Positions 55,805 through 64,000 of a stretch of 64,000 nucleotides of DNA are shown here, one piece after another. Source of the DNA: Natronomonas gomsonensis (GTDB lineage Archaea; Halobacteriota; Halobacteria; Halobacteriales; Haloarculaceae). Where the stretch lies: positions 2,356,001 to 2,420,000 of the forward strand of contig NZ_CP101323.1 of assembly GCF_024300825.1 (NCBI RefSeq). Direction: 5' to 3'. A program made the position numbers and the translations under genes. The notes under the pieces are model-generated. The model was not told the DNA's origin. It saw only the letters and a list, made by a program, of their open reading frames with translations, and ran no database searches. Every line of letters starts with the position of its first letter. Positions within the stretch are counted from its first letter, which is position 1.

Positions 55805-55877
55805 GGGCCGAGAGGGATTTGAACCCCCGGCCATCTGGTTAAAAGCCAGATGCTCTGCCGGACTGAGCTATCGGCCC
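55805..55877 (-). tRNA. tRNA-Lys (anticodon UUU)
   Basis: On the minus strand the 73-base sequence begins GGGCCGATAGCTCAGTC and ends TCGGCCC, a 7-bp acceptor stem. The anticodon arm is ATCTGG-CTTTTAA-CCAGAT, giving UUU, and the T arm has GGTTCAAATCC. No intron; CCA is not encoded. Confidence 0.97.
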
Positions 55878-55902
55878 TCACGACCGACTTGCCGCGGTTC
55901 GC

Positions 55903-55908
55903 GGTAAA
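55903..55908 (-). promoter_or_regulatory. TATA-like box of tRNA-Lys
   Basis: TTTACC on the minus strand lies 26-31 bases before the mature 5' end of the tRNA, the position expected of an archaeal TATA box. Confidence 0.45.
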
Positions 55909-55917
55909 TCCTTTCGA

Positions 55918-56571
55918 TTATAGATACTCCTCGAGGGCCTCGGCGACGATGTCGCCGGGGTCGACCTCTTCGAGAGCGGCGTGGCGGCGGAGTTCCCGGT
56001 AGGTGTCCGGCGGGATGGACACCGACAACACTCCGAGGTCGATGCCCTCGGCGGCCAGGGCGTCCTCGACCGTGGCACCCCCGTTGACGCGGGAGGCGAT
56101 GGCGCGGACCTCCCGGACGGTGAGGTCGTGGTCGAGCGCCGCCCACGCCAACAGGAACCGCGACTCCCCGGAGACACGGGCGATGTGTTTGGCGGCAGTG
56201 GGGGCGATTTCGCCCAGGGCGACGTGGCGGCGGATGGAGCGCGGCAGGTCGTGGACCCGGGCCCACTTGCGGATAAACGAGATGGTCGCCTCGCCGTCGG
56301 CTTCCTCGGCGGCGGCCTTGTACGAGCCGGTGCCGCGGACGAGAGCCGCACAGGCGGCCGCTCCCCGAAGCATGTAGACGTTGTCCTCGCTGCCGACGGT
56401 GTTGGTGGCGAACCGTCGGACGGTGTCTGCGGCCTCCGCGAGGCTTTCGGGGTCGTTGGGGTCGAACTGGACGGCGCTCTCGCCGGCGACGCGTGGGTCA
56501 CGGCGGATGACCGGCTCGCCGACCGGCGACTCGCGGTCGGCCGGTGGGCCTCCGTCCGGGTCTCGATTCAT
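55918..56571 (-). CDS. DUF7119-like haloarchaeal protein
   Basis: A 217-residue protein. After a charged N-terminal stretch comes NTVGSEDNVYMLRGAAACAA and FIRKWARVHDLPRSIRRHVA, then EIAPTAAKHIARVSGESRF (HTH-like, ParB-like flavour) and a C-terminal VSIPPDTYRELRRHAALEEV region that could be ribbon-helix-helix. It may bind nucleic acid. Matches from memory a haloarchaeal DUF; role not known. Immediately upstream of the tRNA in the same direction. Confidence 0.75.
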   Translation of the reverse strand: MNRDPDGGPPADRESPVGEPVIRRDPRVAGESAVQFDPNDPESLAEAADTVRRFATNTVGSEDNVYMLRGAAACAALVRGTGSYKAAAEEADGEATISFIRKWARVHDLPRSIRRHVALGEIAPTAAKHIARVSGESRFLLAWAALDHDLTVREVRAIASRVNGGATVEDALAAEGIDLGVLSVSIPPDTYRELRRHAALEEVDPGDIVAEALEEYL

Positions 56572-56674
56572 TGCCCTGCGGTACGGCGACCGGGATGAAA
56601 AACGTCTCGGCGCTGTGTAGCACCCCTGCCAGCGCGATGCTCCGAGCCGCGACGTGACGAAACCGCCACGGACG

Positions 56675-56809
56675 TTACTCGTCGCTCTCGTCGCGCTCGT
56701 CCGACATGTGTTCCCAGATTTCGGTACAGCCGCAGCCGTCCTGTACGTCGTCGAGGTGGCTGGTGTCTATCGATTCGTCGTCCGGCGTCTCTTCGAGTTG
56801 CCTACTCAT
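56675..56809 (-). CDS. Conserved 44-residue acidic microprotein
   Basis: The 44 residues are very acidic, with DTSHLDDVQDGCGCTEIWEH in the middle. Two Cys in CGC could bind metal as a dimer or take part in redox. Similar tiny proteins seem widespread in haloarchaea (memory, not checked). The start at 56809 is fixed by ATGA overlap with the upstream 27-codon ORF; a longer reading exists but ignores this coupling. Confidence 0.75.
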   Translation of the reverse strand: MSRQLEETPDDESIDTSHLDDVQDGCGCTEIWEHMSDERDESDE

Positions 56810-56889
56810 CGTGAATCCTCCTCGTACAGCTCGGGAGCCACGTCCGCAGAGGTGTGCTGACGCGTCCCCTCGCGCTGTCGGTCTGTCAT
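56806..56889 (-). CDS. 27-residue microprotein coupled to the 44-residue protein
   Basis: ATG at 56889 opens a 27-codon frame, MTDRQREGTRQHTSADVAPE and seven more residues, ending in TGA that overlaps the next ATG (ATGA). A TATA-like TTATAC is 25-30 bases before this ATG, so it is the first frame of a leaderless bicistronic message. Unrecognised; it may be a true peptide or a translational coupler. Confidence 0.55.
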   Translation of the reverse strand: MTDRQREGTRQHTSADVAPELYEEDSR

Positions 56890-56913
56890 CGTCGCTCTGT
56901 ACAACAGGCATCC

Positions 56914-56919
56914 GTATAA
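56914..56919 (-). promoter_or_regulatory. TATA-like box of the microprotein pair
   Basis: TTATAC lies 25-30 bases upstream of the ATG at 56889. The 228 bases up to the gene at 57118 show no further gene apart from this promoter. Confidence 0.55.
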
Positions 56920-57117
56920 GGGACTCTTAGCCCGTAATCCCTACCCGGGCTCCCATGTTGCGGACGGTACTGCCCCTTTCTCCGACGGCACTATTCGAAC
57001 GAAACCGCAAGAAGGCGGCCGAATACGTCGCCGGAACACCGTCACCGAACTTCCGGACGCTCGGCAACGGCTGTGACGGTCGACGGCCTTACCCGCACGC
57101 GGGGTCTGTCTCCGGGT

Positions 57118-57459
57118 ATGCCGACCTCCGTCCACCAGCTCGACGACGGCGCGTGGCTCAGCGTCAACGACGCCCGCGAGGTGAACGTCAGCGACCTCTG
57201 GTGGCTCGCCCGACAGGAGTTCTGTTCCTGTGAGATGGCCGATTTCCTCGCCGAGGGGTTCGTCGAAATCGGCGTCGACCACCCGAACGTCGAGGGCCGT
57301 ATCGCCGGCCAGTGTATCGACTGCGGCGAGAGCGGCGTCACCGACTGGCTGACGCTCGGCCGGGTCGTCGACCCGGACTCCGGTCGGTTCTACGCCGTCG
57401 ATACCACGAGCGTCCACGTCCCGGAGCGACGACGCCGACTGGCACGCCCGCCCGAGTAG
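57118..57459 (+). CDS. Conserved haloarchaeal protein with four-Cys motif
   Basis: A 113-residue protein: EVNVSDLWWLARQEFCSCEM, EGFVEIGVDHPNVEG and GQCIDCGESGVTDWL. The C-x-C and C-x2-C pairs could form a zinc site. Start at 57118 (MPTSVHQLDDG). No named family recognised. It is 102 bases before the nitrite/sulfite reductase gene, with which it may be functionally linked. Confidence 0.75.
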   Translation: MPTSVHQLDDGAWLSVNDAREVNVSDLWWLARQEFCSCEMADFLAEGFVEIGVDHPNVEGRIAGQCIDCGESGVTDWLTLGRVVDPDSGRFYAVDTTSVHVPERRRRLARPPE

Positions 57460-57533
57460 TGGCGAATACGAGAAAGCGGAGATTTTCTCCGGAAGAGGTG
57501 AGACGCGGGGAGGCTTGACGAGAGGGGGCGTGG

Positions 57534-57539
57534 TATATG
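57534..57539 (+). promoter_or_regulatory. TATA-like box of the nitrite/sulfite reductase gene
   Basis: TATATG lies 23-28 bases before the ATG at 57562, consistent with a leaderless message. Confidence 0.5.
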
Positions 57540-57561
57540 GATGGGAGCGTAGAGTACGGAT

Positions 57562-59310
57562 ATGCCGAGCAAGGTCGAGGGCTGGAAGGACGAGGTCTAC
57601 GGGACGGAAATCCGAGACCACCTCCTCCAGTTCGCCGAAGAGGGGTGGAGTTCCATCCCCGAAGACGAACGTGACGCCTGGTTCGAGCGGTTCAAATGGT
57701 GGGGACTGTACCACCAGCGGAAGGGCCAGGAGTCGTACTTCATGATGCGCATCGGGACACCGAACGGTCGCCTGACGCCCGAACAACTCCGGGTCGTCGG
57801 CGAAATCGCAAAGGAGTACGCCACCGGACCGGTCGAGAACCCCGAGTTCGGCGACGCCTACTGTGACTGGACGACCAGACAGTCCATCCAACTCCACTGG
57901 ATTCAACTGCAGGATATCCCCGACATCTTCGAGAAACTGGAGGCACACGACCTCTCGACGATTCAGGCCTGCGGCGACTCCTGGCGCAACATCGTCGGCT
58001 CGCCCGTCGCGGGCCGAGACGCCGACGAACACCTCAACGCCTGGCCCGTCATTCAGGAACTCCACGAGGAGTTCAAGGGCAACGACGATTTCTCGAATCT
58101 CCCCCGGAAGTGGAAGGTTTCGGTCACCGGCGACACCCGCGGCTCCGGACAGGGCGACATCAACGACCTCGCCTTCGAACCCGCGGTCAAGGAAATCGAC
58201 GGCGAGGAAGTCAAGGGCTTCAACACGCTCGTCGGCGGCGGTCTCTCCCGGAAAGAGGAGCGCTTCGCCCGCGACATCGACGTGTTCGCCCGCCCCGAGA
58301 ACGTCGCCGACGTGTCGGCTGGCATCTCGGCGCTGTTCCGCGACCACGGCGACCGCGAGGACCGCTTCAACGCCCGCATCAAGTTCCTCGTCGACGAGTG
58401 GGGTCCCGAGAAACTCCGCCGCGTCCTCCAAGAGGAGTACATGGAGTACGAACTCCCCACGGCGGGGGAGAACCTCCGCGAGCAGTACAACTACAACGCC
58501 GGCAAGGCCGACGAACCCGGCGACTACATCGGCGTCCACGAACAGAACGACGGCCAGTACTTCGTCGGACTCTCCGTGCTGGTCGGCCGCCAGTCGGCCG
58601 ACGACGTCATCGAACTCGCGGACCTCGCCGAGGCGTACGGTTCGGAGATGATTGGCCTCACTCAGCGTCAGAACGTCATCGTCGCCGACATCGCCGAGGA
58701 GGACCTCGATGACTTCCTCGATGAACCGCTTCTGGAGGAGTACTCGCCGGACCCCCACCCGTTCATGCGTGGCTCTATCGCCTGTACGGGCACCGAGTAC
58801 TGTTCGCTCTCCATCGTCGAGACGAAAAACCGGATGGTCCGCTACGCCCGGTGGCTCAAGGAGAACGTCGAGGTCCCCGACGGCGTCGAGGACTTCCACA
58901 TCCACCTCTCGGGCTGTACGGCCTCCTGTGCCCAACCGCAAATCGCCGACATCTCCCTGCGCGGCATGAAGACGCGCAAAGACGGCGAACCCGTCGAAGC
59001 CTTCGACATCGGACTGGGTGGCGGCTTGGGCGAGAACCCGCAGTTCGCCGACTGGGTCGAGATGCGCGTCGCCGCCGACGAGATTCCGGGGTACATCGAC
59101 AACCTGCTCCGGGTCTACGAGTCCGAACGCGAGGATGGTGAGTCCTTCCGTGATTTCATCGCCCGCCACGCAGACGACGAACTCAACGGAATGGCCGAAC
59201 CGGAGGAGACCTCCTACGAGGACCCCTACCTCGGCAACACGAAGATGACGTGGTACCCCTACGCCGAAGACACCGAGATGGACGCGGCGCCGACGCCCGC
59301 CGACGACTAG
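57562..59310 (+). CDS. Ferredoxin-dependent nitrite (or sulfite) reductase
   Basis: A 582-residue siroheme/[4Fe-4S] enzyme of the NirA/CysI family, performing six-electron reduction. Two half-domains begin with WTTRQSIQLHWI and GLTQRQNVIVADI, and the cluster ligands are Cys408, Cys414, Cys452 and Cys456 (CTGTEYC ... CTASC). Length and sequence resemble haloarchaeal NirA. No nitrate reductase, transporter or sulfur genes adjoin it, so nitrite versus sulfite stays open. Its siroheme cofactor shares the precursor precorrin-2 with the corrin pathway. Confidence 0.88.
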   Translation: MPSKVEGWKDEVYGTEIRDHLLQFAEEGWSSIPEDERDAWFERFKWWGLYHQRKGQESYFMMRIGTPNGRLTPEQLRVVGEIAKEYATGPVENPEFGDAYCDWTTRQSIQLHWIQLQDIPDIFEKLEAHDLSTIQACGDSWRNIVGSPVAGRDADEHLNAWPVIQELHEEFKGNDDFSNLPRKWKVSVTGDTRGSGQGDINDLAFEPAVKEIDGEEVKGFNTLVGGGLSRKEERFARDIDVFARPENVADVSAGISALFRDHGDREDRFNARIKFLVDEWGPEKLRRVLQEEYMEYELPTAGENLREQYNYNAGKADEPGDYIGVHEQNDGQYFVGLSVLVGRQSADDVIELADLAEAYGSEMIGLTQRQNVIVADIAEEDLDDFLDEPLLEEYSPDPHPFMRGSIACTGTEYCSLSIVETKNRMVRYARWLKENVEVPDGVEDFHIHLSGCTASCAQPQIADISLRGMKTRKDGEPVEAFDIGLGGGLGENPQFADWVEMRVAADEIPGYIDNLLRVYESEREDGESFRDFIARHADDELNGMAEPEETSYEDPYLGNTKMTWYPYAEDTEMDAAPTPADD

Positions 59311-59389
59311 CCCTTTCGTTTCTTCCAAATTTCTAAAACTGCAATAGAGGTTTTGAGGGGCGTTTTCGCGCCGTGATTACGTGCGCGCG

Positions 59390-59395
59390 TTTTAA
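59390..59395 (+). promoter_or_regulatory. TATA-like box of the histidine kinase gene
   Basis: TTTTAA lies 26-31 bases upstream of the ATG at 59421. Just after the reductase stop a pyrimidine-rich run (CCCTTTCGTTTCTTCC, 59311 on) may be an archaeal-type terminator. Confidence 0.5.
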
Positions 59396-59420
59396 CTGAC
59401 TCAAACGAAAAGGCCTCTCT

Positions 59421-62036
59421 ATGGGTGGGGAAACGATTCACGTTCTGTACGTCGCCAGCGGCCCGCCGTCGACTGGCGACGTCTCGAAACGACTTGATGC
59501 CACGGCGGATAACCTCCGGGTGACGACCGTCGATTCGGGGGCCGTCGACGCGCTATCGACGGAACTCGCCGACTGCGTGGTGTGTGACTGTACGATTTCG
59601 GACCCGAGCGCGTCCGAACTCCTGAAAGCCGTCCGCAAGGAGGGTCCCGAGGTTCCACTCGTGCTGTTTGCCGATGGCGTGGGCGAACGGACGGCCGACG
59701 AATCGGTTCCGTCGTTCGTCGACGCCTACGTACCCAAACAGGGCGAGGAAAACGACCACGAACGCCTATTGGGGCGCATCGAGGACCTCGTCACCCGGTA
59801 CCGCTCGGAGACGAACTACCGGGAGGTGTTCGAGAAGGCGGCCGTCGCGATGTCGGTTCGTGACCCCGAAACCGGGCGATTCCTCGACGCCAACGAGCGG
59901 TACTGCGAACTCACGGGTTACTCGCGGGGGGAACTCATCGGCCGAACGAGCGAGGAAGTCGGCGGGGAACAGGAGGGATACACCGCCGACCGCGCCCACG
60001 AACTGCTCCGGAAGACCGTCGAGGAGGGGTCACAGACCGTCGAGTGGGTCAACAAACGGCGCGACGGCACGTCCGTTCGCGTCGAGGCGACGCTGAAACC
60101 GGCCGAAATCGACGGGCGAACGAGAGTGCTCGTCAGCATCCGCGACATCACCGACCAGCGCGAGCGCGAGGCCGAACTCGAGCGGAAAAACGACCTGCTG
60201 GAGCGGACGCAACGAATCGCCCGCATCGGCGGTTGGGAGTACGACACCGAGTCCGAAGAGCTCCGCTGGACCGACGAGATTCGGCGCATTCTCGACCTTC
60301 CCTTCGATTTCGACCCGGGGCCCGAATCGACGCTTGATCGCTATCATCCGGAGGACCGACCTCGCGTCCAGCAGGCCGTCGAGGACGCAATCACCGACGG
60401 GGATTCCTTCGACATCGAGGCCCGCGTCCGAGTGGACTCCGAGACGTTCCGGTGGCTTCGACTCAGGGCCGACCCCAAGCGCAGTGCGGATGGGGTCTTC
60501 CGAATCAGGGGGACAGCCCAGGACATCACCGACCGGAAACGCCGCGAAGAGCGACTGCACGAACTCCACCACCGGACCCGCGAACTGATACGTGCGGAGA
60601 CGAAGTCCGAAATCGCACGCGTCGCCGTCGAAACGGCCGAGGAGACGCTCGAATTGCCGCTCAGCGGTGTCCACCTTGACGACGGTGATGGAACGCTCCG
60701 GGGCGCCGCCGTGACGGATGCGGTGCGCGAACACGTCGGCGAGGCCCCCGACTACGACCGTTCGTGTGCTGACCACGGCGACGCACTTGTGTGGGAGGTC
60801 TTCGAGTCCGGGGAGTCCCGACTCATCGAGGACACCGATACCGACGGCGCCCTCGACCTCGACTCCCCGATTCGGAGCGGGTTGGTGTACCCCCTCGGCG
60901 ACCACGGGGTGTTCATCACCTCCTCGCCGGACCCCGAGCAGTTCGGCGAGGAGGAGCAGGCGTTCGCGGAAATGCTGGCAACGACGGCGACGGCGGCGCT
61001 GGACCGCGCCGAACGCGAACAGCGATACGACGCCATCTTCAACCAGACCTTCCAGTTCACGGGGCTGATGGAACCCGACGGGACGCTCATCGAGGCAAAC
61101 GACGCGGCACTCGAGTTCGTCGGCGCGACTCGCGAGGAAGCCACCGGAAAACCGCTGTGGGAGACGCCGTGGTTTCAGTACGACGACAGCACCCGCGAGA
61201 TGGCCCGAGAGTCAGTCGAACGGGCGCAAAAAGGCGAGTTCTTCCGCGACGAACTACCGATTGTCGGCGGTGACGGCGAGGAAATCATCACCGACTTCTC
61301 CCTTCGACCGGTCACCGACGAAACCGGTCAGGTCACCCTGCTCGTCCCTGAGGGTCGGGACATAACCGAACTCAAAGAGCGGGAAGCCGAACTCGAACGG
61401 AAAAACGAGCAGTTAGAGGAGTTCGCAAGCGTCGTCTCCCACGACCTCCGAAACCCGCTTGCGGTCGCGGGCGGTCACCTCGAGTTGGCACTCGAAGACT
61501 GCGACAACGATGACCTCGAGTACGTCAAGCAGGCACACGACCGGATGGAGTCGCTTATCGACGACCTGCTTGCACTGGCCCGACAGGGAACCGAGGTCGA
61601 CGAGCGCATGGACGTCGACCTCGGTTCGGCCGCTCGTCGCTCGTGGCGAAACGTCGAAACGGAGGACGTGACTCTCCGGGTGGCGTCGAACGGCTCTTTC
61701 GAGGCCGACCCCAGTCGACTTGGACAACTGTTCGAGAACCTGTTTCGAAATGCAGTGGAATACGCTGGCGACGCCCCGACGGTAACCGTCGGCGTACTCG
61801 ACGACGAGGGGTTCTACGTCGAAGACGACGGCCCGGGAATTCCACCGGAGCGACGCGACCGGGTGTTCGAGGCCGGCCACACGACGAGCGAAACGGGGAC
61901 CGGCTTCGGTCTCCGAATCGTCGAGCGAATCGCCACCGCCCACGGGTGGGACATCACGGCGACCGAAGGGACCGACGGCGGCGCCCGCCTCGAAGTGACC
62001 GGCGTCGAGATGTGTGAGGACGGAAAGACCGTTTAG
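59421..62036 (+). CDS. Multidomain PAS/GAF sensor histidine kinase
   Basis: An 871-residue soluble kinase with no membrane helix. Order: receiver-like domain (about 5-125, with CVVCDCTIS around the phospho-Asp and VPKQG but no N-terminal acidic pair), PAS (about 133-250), PAS (about 255-375), GAF (about 385-530), PAS (about 540-665), HisKA with His674 in VVSHDLRNPLAV, and an HATPase with LFENLFRNAVEYA, EDDGPGIPPE and GTGFGLRIVERI. It senses a cytoplasmic signal; no response-regulator gene adjoins it. Signal unknown. Confidence 0.92.
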   Translation: MGGETIHVLYVASGPPSTGDVSKRLDATADNLRVTTVDSGAVDALSTELADCVVCDCTISDPSASELLKAVRKEGPEVPLVLFADGVGERTADESVPSFVDAYVPKQGEENDHERLLGRIEDLVTRYRSETNYREVFEKAAVAMSVRDPETGRFLDANERYCELTGYSRGELIGRTSEEVGGEQEGYTADRAHELLRKTVEEGSQTVEWVNKRRDGTSVRVEATLKPAEIDGRTRVLVSIRDITDQREREAELERKNDLLERTQRIARIGGWEYDTESEELRWTDEIRRILDLPFDFDPGPESTLDRYHPEDRPRVQQAVEDAITDGDSFDIEARVRVDSETFRWLRLRADPKRSADGVFRIRGTAQDITDRKRREERLHELHHRTRELIRAETKSEIARVAVETAEETLELPLSGVHLDDGDGTLRGAAVTDAVREHVGEAPDYDRSCADHGDALVWEVFESGESRLIEDTDTDGALDLDSPIRSGLVYPLGDHGVFITSSPDPEQFGEEEQAFAEMLATTATAALDRAEREQRYDAIFNQTFQFTGLMEPDGTLIEANDAALEFVGATREEATGKPLWETPWFQYDDSTREMARESVERAQKGEFFRDELPIVGGDGEEIITDFSLRPVTDETGQVTLLVPEGRDITELKEREAELERKNEQLEEFASVVSHDLRNPLAVAGGHLELALEDCDNDDLEYVKQAHDRMESLIDDLLALARQGTEVDERMDVDLGSAARRSWRNVETEDVTLRVASNGSFEADPSRLGQLFENLFRNAVEYAGDAPTVTVGVLDDEGFYVEDDGPGIPPERRDRVFEAGHTTSETGTGFGLRIVERIATAHGWDITATEGTDGGARLEVTGVEMCEDGKTV

Positions 62037-62057
62037 GGCTCCGGTCGAGGTGAGCGT

Positions 62058-63155
62058 ATGGACGAACGCGTACGCGAACACGCCGAGGTGCTCGTCGAGT
62101 GGAGCGCACGAATCGAGGCGGGCGACGATGTCCTCGTCGATGTCGCCGAGGACGCCCACGAGTTGGGCGTCGCCGTCGCCGAGAAACTCGGCGAGGTCGG
62201 TGCCAACGTCGTGACGACCTACGGCTCCGACGAACTGTCACGGGCGTATCTGAAGGCCCACGACGGCGATTTCGAGGTCGGCGAACACGAACTCGCTCTC
62301 GTCGAGAACGCCGACAGCTACCTCCGGTTGGGTGGCGGCCGCAACACGACTGCGACCGCCGACGTCGACAGCGAGACGCGGCAGGCGTACACCCGCGCCC
62401 GAAGCGACGTTCGGGAGGCGCGGATGGACACCGACTGGGTGTCGACGGTCCACCCCACCCGGAGTCTCGCCCAGCAGGCCGGCATGGCCTACGAGGAGTA
62501 CCAGGAGTTCGTCTACGACGCCGTACTGCGCGACTGGGAGTCGCTGGCCGAGCGGATGGCGAAGGTCAAGGAGGTCCTCGACGACGGCAGCGAGGTCCGA
62601 CTGGTCATCGAACGCGAGGACAGACCGTCGACCGATATCACGATGTCCATCGAGGGCCGGACCGCGGTGAACTCCGCGGCGTCGGTGGCCTACGACTCCC
62701 ATAACCTCCCCTCCGGAGAGGTGTTCACCGCCCCCTACGACACCGAAGGCGAGGTGTTCTTCGACGTGCCGATGACCATCAACGCCCGTCGGGTTCGGAA
62801 CGTCCACCTCGTCTTCGATGACGGCGAGGTGGTCGACTTTTCGGCCGAACAGGGCGCGGACGCCCTCCAGTCGGTGTTGGACACCGACCCCGGCGCTCGA
62901 CGCCTCGGCGAACTCGGCATCGGGATGAACCGCGGCATCGACCGCTTCACCGACAACATCCTCTTCGACGAGAAGATGGGCGACACCGTCCACATGGCGG
63001 TCGGCCGCGCCTACGACTCGAATCTCCCCGACGGCGAGACGGGCAACGAGTCGGCCGTCCACGTCGACATGATTACTGACGTTTCCTCGGCCTCGCGGCT
63101 GGAGGTCGACGGCGAGGTAATCCAAGAGGACGGCCAGTTCTGGTTCGAGGCGTAG
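62058..63155 (+). CDS. M29 family aminopeptidase
   Basis: A 365-residue thermophilic-type metallo-aminopeptidase (AmpS/M29). NLPSGEVFTAPYDTEGEVFF, GELGIGMNRGIDRFTDNILF, DEKMGDTVHMAVGRAY and ESAVHVDMITD contain the Glu, His and Asp metal ligands typical of the family. It clips N-terminal residues from peptides in the cytoplasm. 21 bases after the kinase gene. Confidence 0.93.
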   Translation: MDERVREHAEVLVEWSARIEAGDDVLVDVAEDAHELGVAVAEKLGEVGANVVTTYGSDELSRAYLKAHDGDFEVGEHELALVENADSYLRLGGGRNTTATADVDSETRQAYTRARSDVREARMDTDWVSTVHPTRSLAQQAGMAYEEYQEFVYDAVLRDWESLAERMAKVKEVLDDGSEVRLVIEREDRPSTDITMSIEGRTAVNSAASVAYDSHNLPSGEVFTAPYDTEGEVFFDVPMTINARRVRNVHLVFDDGEVVDFSAEQGADALQSVLDTDPGARRLGELGIGMNRGIDRFTDNILFDEKMGDTVHMAVGRAYDSNLPDGETGNESAVHVDMITDVSSASRLEVDGEVIQEDGQFWFEA

Positions 63156-63162
63156 TGGGCCG

Positions 63163-63537
63163 TCAGTCCCCGTCGTCCCTCGGGTCGGAGGGTATCACCC
63201 GTGCGACGGCGTCGTCGAACGTTTCGGCGTACGTCGCCGTCAGTTGACTCATCGACAGCACCGTCGTGAGAAAGCGGTCTTCGGCGCGGTCGGACAGTTC
63301 TTGCATCGAGTCGAAGCGCCCGTCGACGACTCCGTGGGCACACTTCGCGTCCACGCCGGTCGTGCGTTCGAGGGCGTGTAACTGCATGTGCGTCATCGCG
63401 CGGGCGGCACTCGTCGTCTCTCGCTGGAGGGTCGAACCAGTCGAAATCAGCTCGAAAGCCGTTCGGCTGAGTTTCCGTTGGGCTTCGGCGGCGTCGGGCA
63501 GCGGGGAGAGGCGTCCGCCGGGTAGTATGTGTTGCAT
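63163..63537 (-). CDS. Helical protein of unknown function
   Basis: A 124-residue protein: MQHILPGGRLSPLPDAAEAQ, a long helix RKLSRTAFELISTGSTLQRE, TTSAARAMTHMQLHALERTTG, then DRFLTTVLSMSQLTATYAET. Amphipathic helices suggest an oligomeric or granule-associated protein (phasin-like at a guess), but no family is recognised. Convergent with the aminopeptidase gene. A TATA-like box lies upstream. Confidence 0.65.
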   Translation of the reverse strand: MQHILPGGRLSPLPDAAEAQRKLSRTAFELISTGSTLQRETTSAARAMTHMQLHALERTTGVDAKCAHGVVDGRFDSMQELSDRAEDRFLTTVLSMSQLTATYAETFDDAVARVIPSDPRDDGD

Positions 63538-63577
63538 GGTAGCACTCCGCGACTGTCAGCCGAGTTGCACTCCGTGG

Positions 63578-63585
63578 TTATAAAC
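63578..63585 (-). promoter_or_regulatory. TATA-like box of the 63163-63537 gene
   Basis: TTTATAAC on the minus strand lies 41-48 bases before the ATG at 63537, implying a short leader of about 15 bases. The rest of 63586-63734 shows no gene, only a short tandem TTCTAATGG/TCTAATGG near 63670-63685. Confidence 0.5.
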
Positions 63586-63734
63586 GTTAACCAGTGTTCA
63601 CAGTTCAATACTCGGGTCGCCGCTGACTATCGTCCGCTACCCGCGGTCACGGATGGTTTGTGTGGTCTCTAATGGCTTCTAATGGTTTTGAAACCCGGGA
63701 AAATCTAAACGCTGTTCCACGCGTGGGTGTTCCG

Positions 63735-64000
63735 CTACGCCCACCAGGCGCTCCGACGCTCCTCGTAGCTCGCGCTCTCCCTGAGCGGTTCGGGGTACTC
63801 GCTGTCGTCGGTGTGTCCGAACCCGGTTCCCAGCCACCGGCCGACGTGCCAGCCGATTACGTCCACGTCGAGGTCGACCAACACGACTGTCAGCGAGTCG
63901 TAGTACTCCAGGGCGCCGTCGCCGTCCTCGTCGCCACCCGAGAGGGTGCCACAGGACCCCGGCCCGCTCCGACACGCCGCCGTCCCGTCGAACTCGACGA
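63735..64000 (-). CDS. Partial hypothetical protein (5' part outside window)
   Basis: The frame is open from the window edge to a TAG at 63735, giving 88 complete codons. Visible segments are CRSGPGSCGTLSGGDEDGDG, YYDSLTVVLVDLDVDVIGWH, VGRWLGTGFGHTDDSEYPE and the end YEERRSAWWA. Asp/Gly-rich DEDGDGALEYYD looks like an EF-hand or dockerin-type calcium loop. Family not recognised because the N-terminus is missing. Confidence 0.6.
   Translation of the reverse strand, partial: VEFDGTAACRSGPGSCGTLSGGDEDGDGALEYYDSLTVVLVDLDVDVIGWHVGRWLGTGFGHTDDSEYPEPLRESASYEERRSAWWA

Noticed and set aside
56941-59328. 795-codon minus-strand open frame opposite the nitrite/sulfite reductase
   Set aside because: Antisense shadow; siroheme cluster cysteines and TATA box support the + strand gene.

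Overview
The window is chromosomal DNA of a haloarchaeon (class Halobacteria; genus not determined). It is very GC-rich, the proteins are strongly acidic, and the gene set is archaeal (RadA, Hef, aIF1A, FAU-1, PspAB). Many genes have a TATA-like box 25-30 bases before the start codon, the usual arrangement for leaderless haloarchaeal mRNAs, and several starts are GTG.

Positions 1-22132 hold a large cobalamin (B12) island. Its parts are cobT-cbiA (left, cbiA cut by the window edge), a lone cbiX-like gene, cobN-cbiC-cbiE, a divergent ChlI-ChlD fusion, the cobalt importer cbtB-cbtA, and an eleven-gene operon running leftwards from cbiT at 22091 to 13462: cbiT, cbiL, cbiF, cbiG, cbiH1, cbiH2, a small ferredoxin, a LAGLIDADG-like protein, cbiX fused to a [2Fe-2S] domain, a DUF3209 protein and a beta-propeller. 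Genes in that operon overlap or lie at most 2 bases apart. A membrane glycosyltransferase and a winged-helix protein are interspersed. CbiX-type early cobalt insertion and CobN-type late insertion are both encoded; no cbiD or cbiJ is seen here.

Two observations stand out. (1) Five promoters of the island share a motif ACAA-N6-TTGT/TTGA, usually as two copies 20-21 bases apart just upstream of the start codon; no riboswitch is apparent, so this looks like the operator of a B12 or cobalt regulon. (2) The cobalamin operon contains a protein with two LAGLIDADG homing-endonuclease motifs about 100 residues apart, the second with Cys in place of the catalytic acid. It looks like a domesticated endonuclease and could be a DNA-binding factor for the regulon; this link is inference.

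From 22219 to 64000 the window is mostly housekeeping: HIT hydrolase, SPFH protein, UvrA, a frameshifted surface protein, LVIVD-repeat protein, FAU-1, PrsW-like protease, aldolase, SDR, MBL hydrolase, MFS transporter, aminotransferase, bacterial-type LigA, PspAB, RadA, cupin, CBS protein, GlyS, a two-gene cation/proton antiporter, aIF1A, Hef, rhodanese-MBL fusion, an APC permease, tRNA-Lys(UUU), two coupled microproteins (27 and 44 residues), a nitrite/sulfite reductase, a PAS/GAF histidine kinase and an M29 aminopeptidase. No rRNA, CRISPR array, insertion sequence or prophage was seen, and no gene-free stretch exceeds 300 bases.
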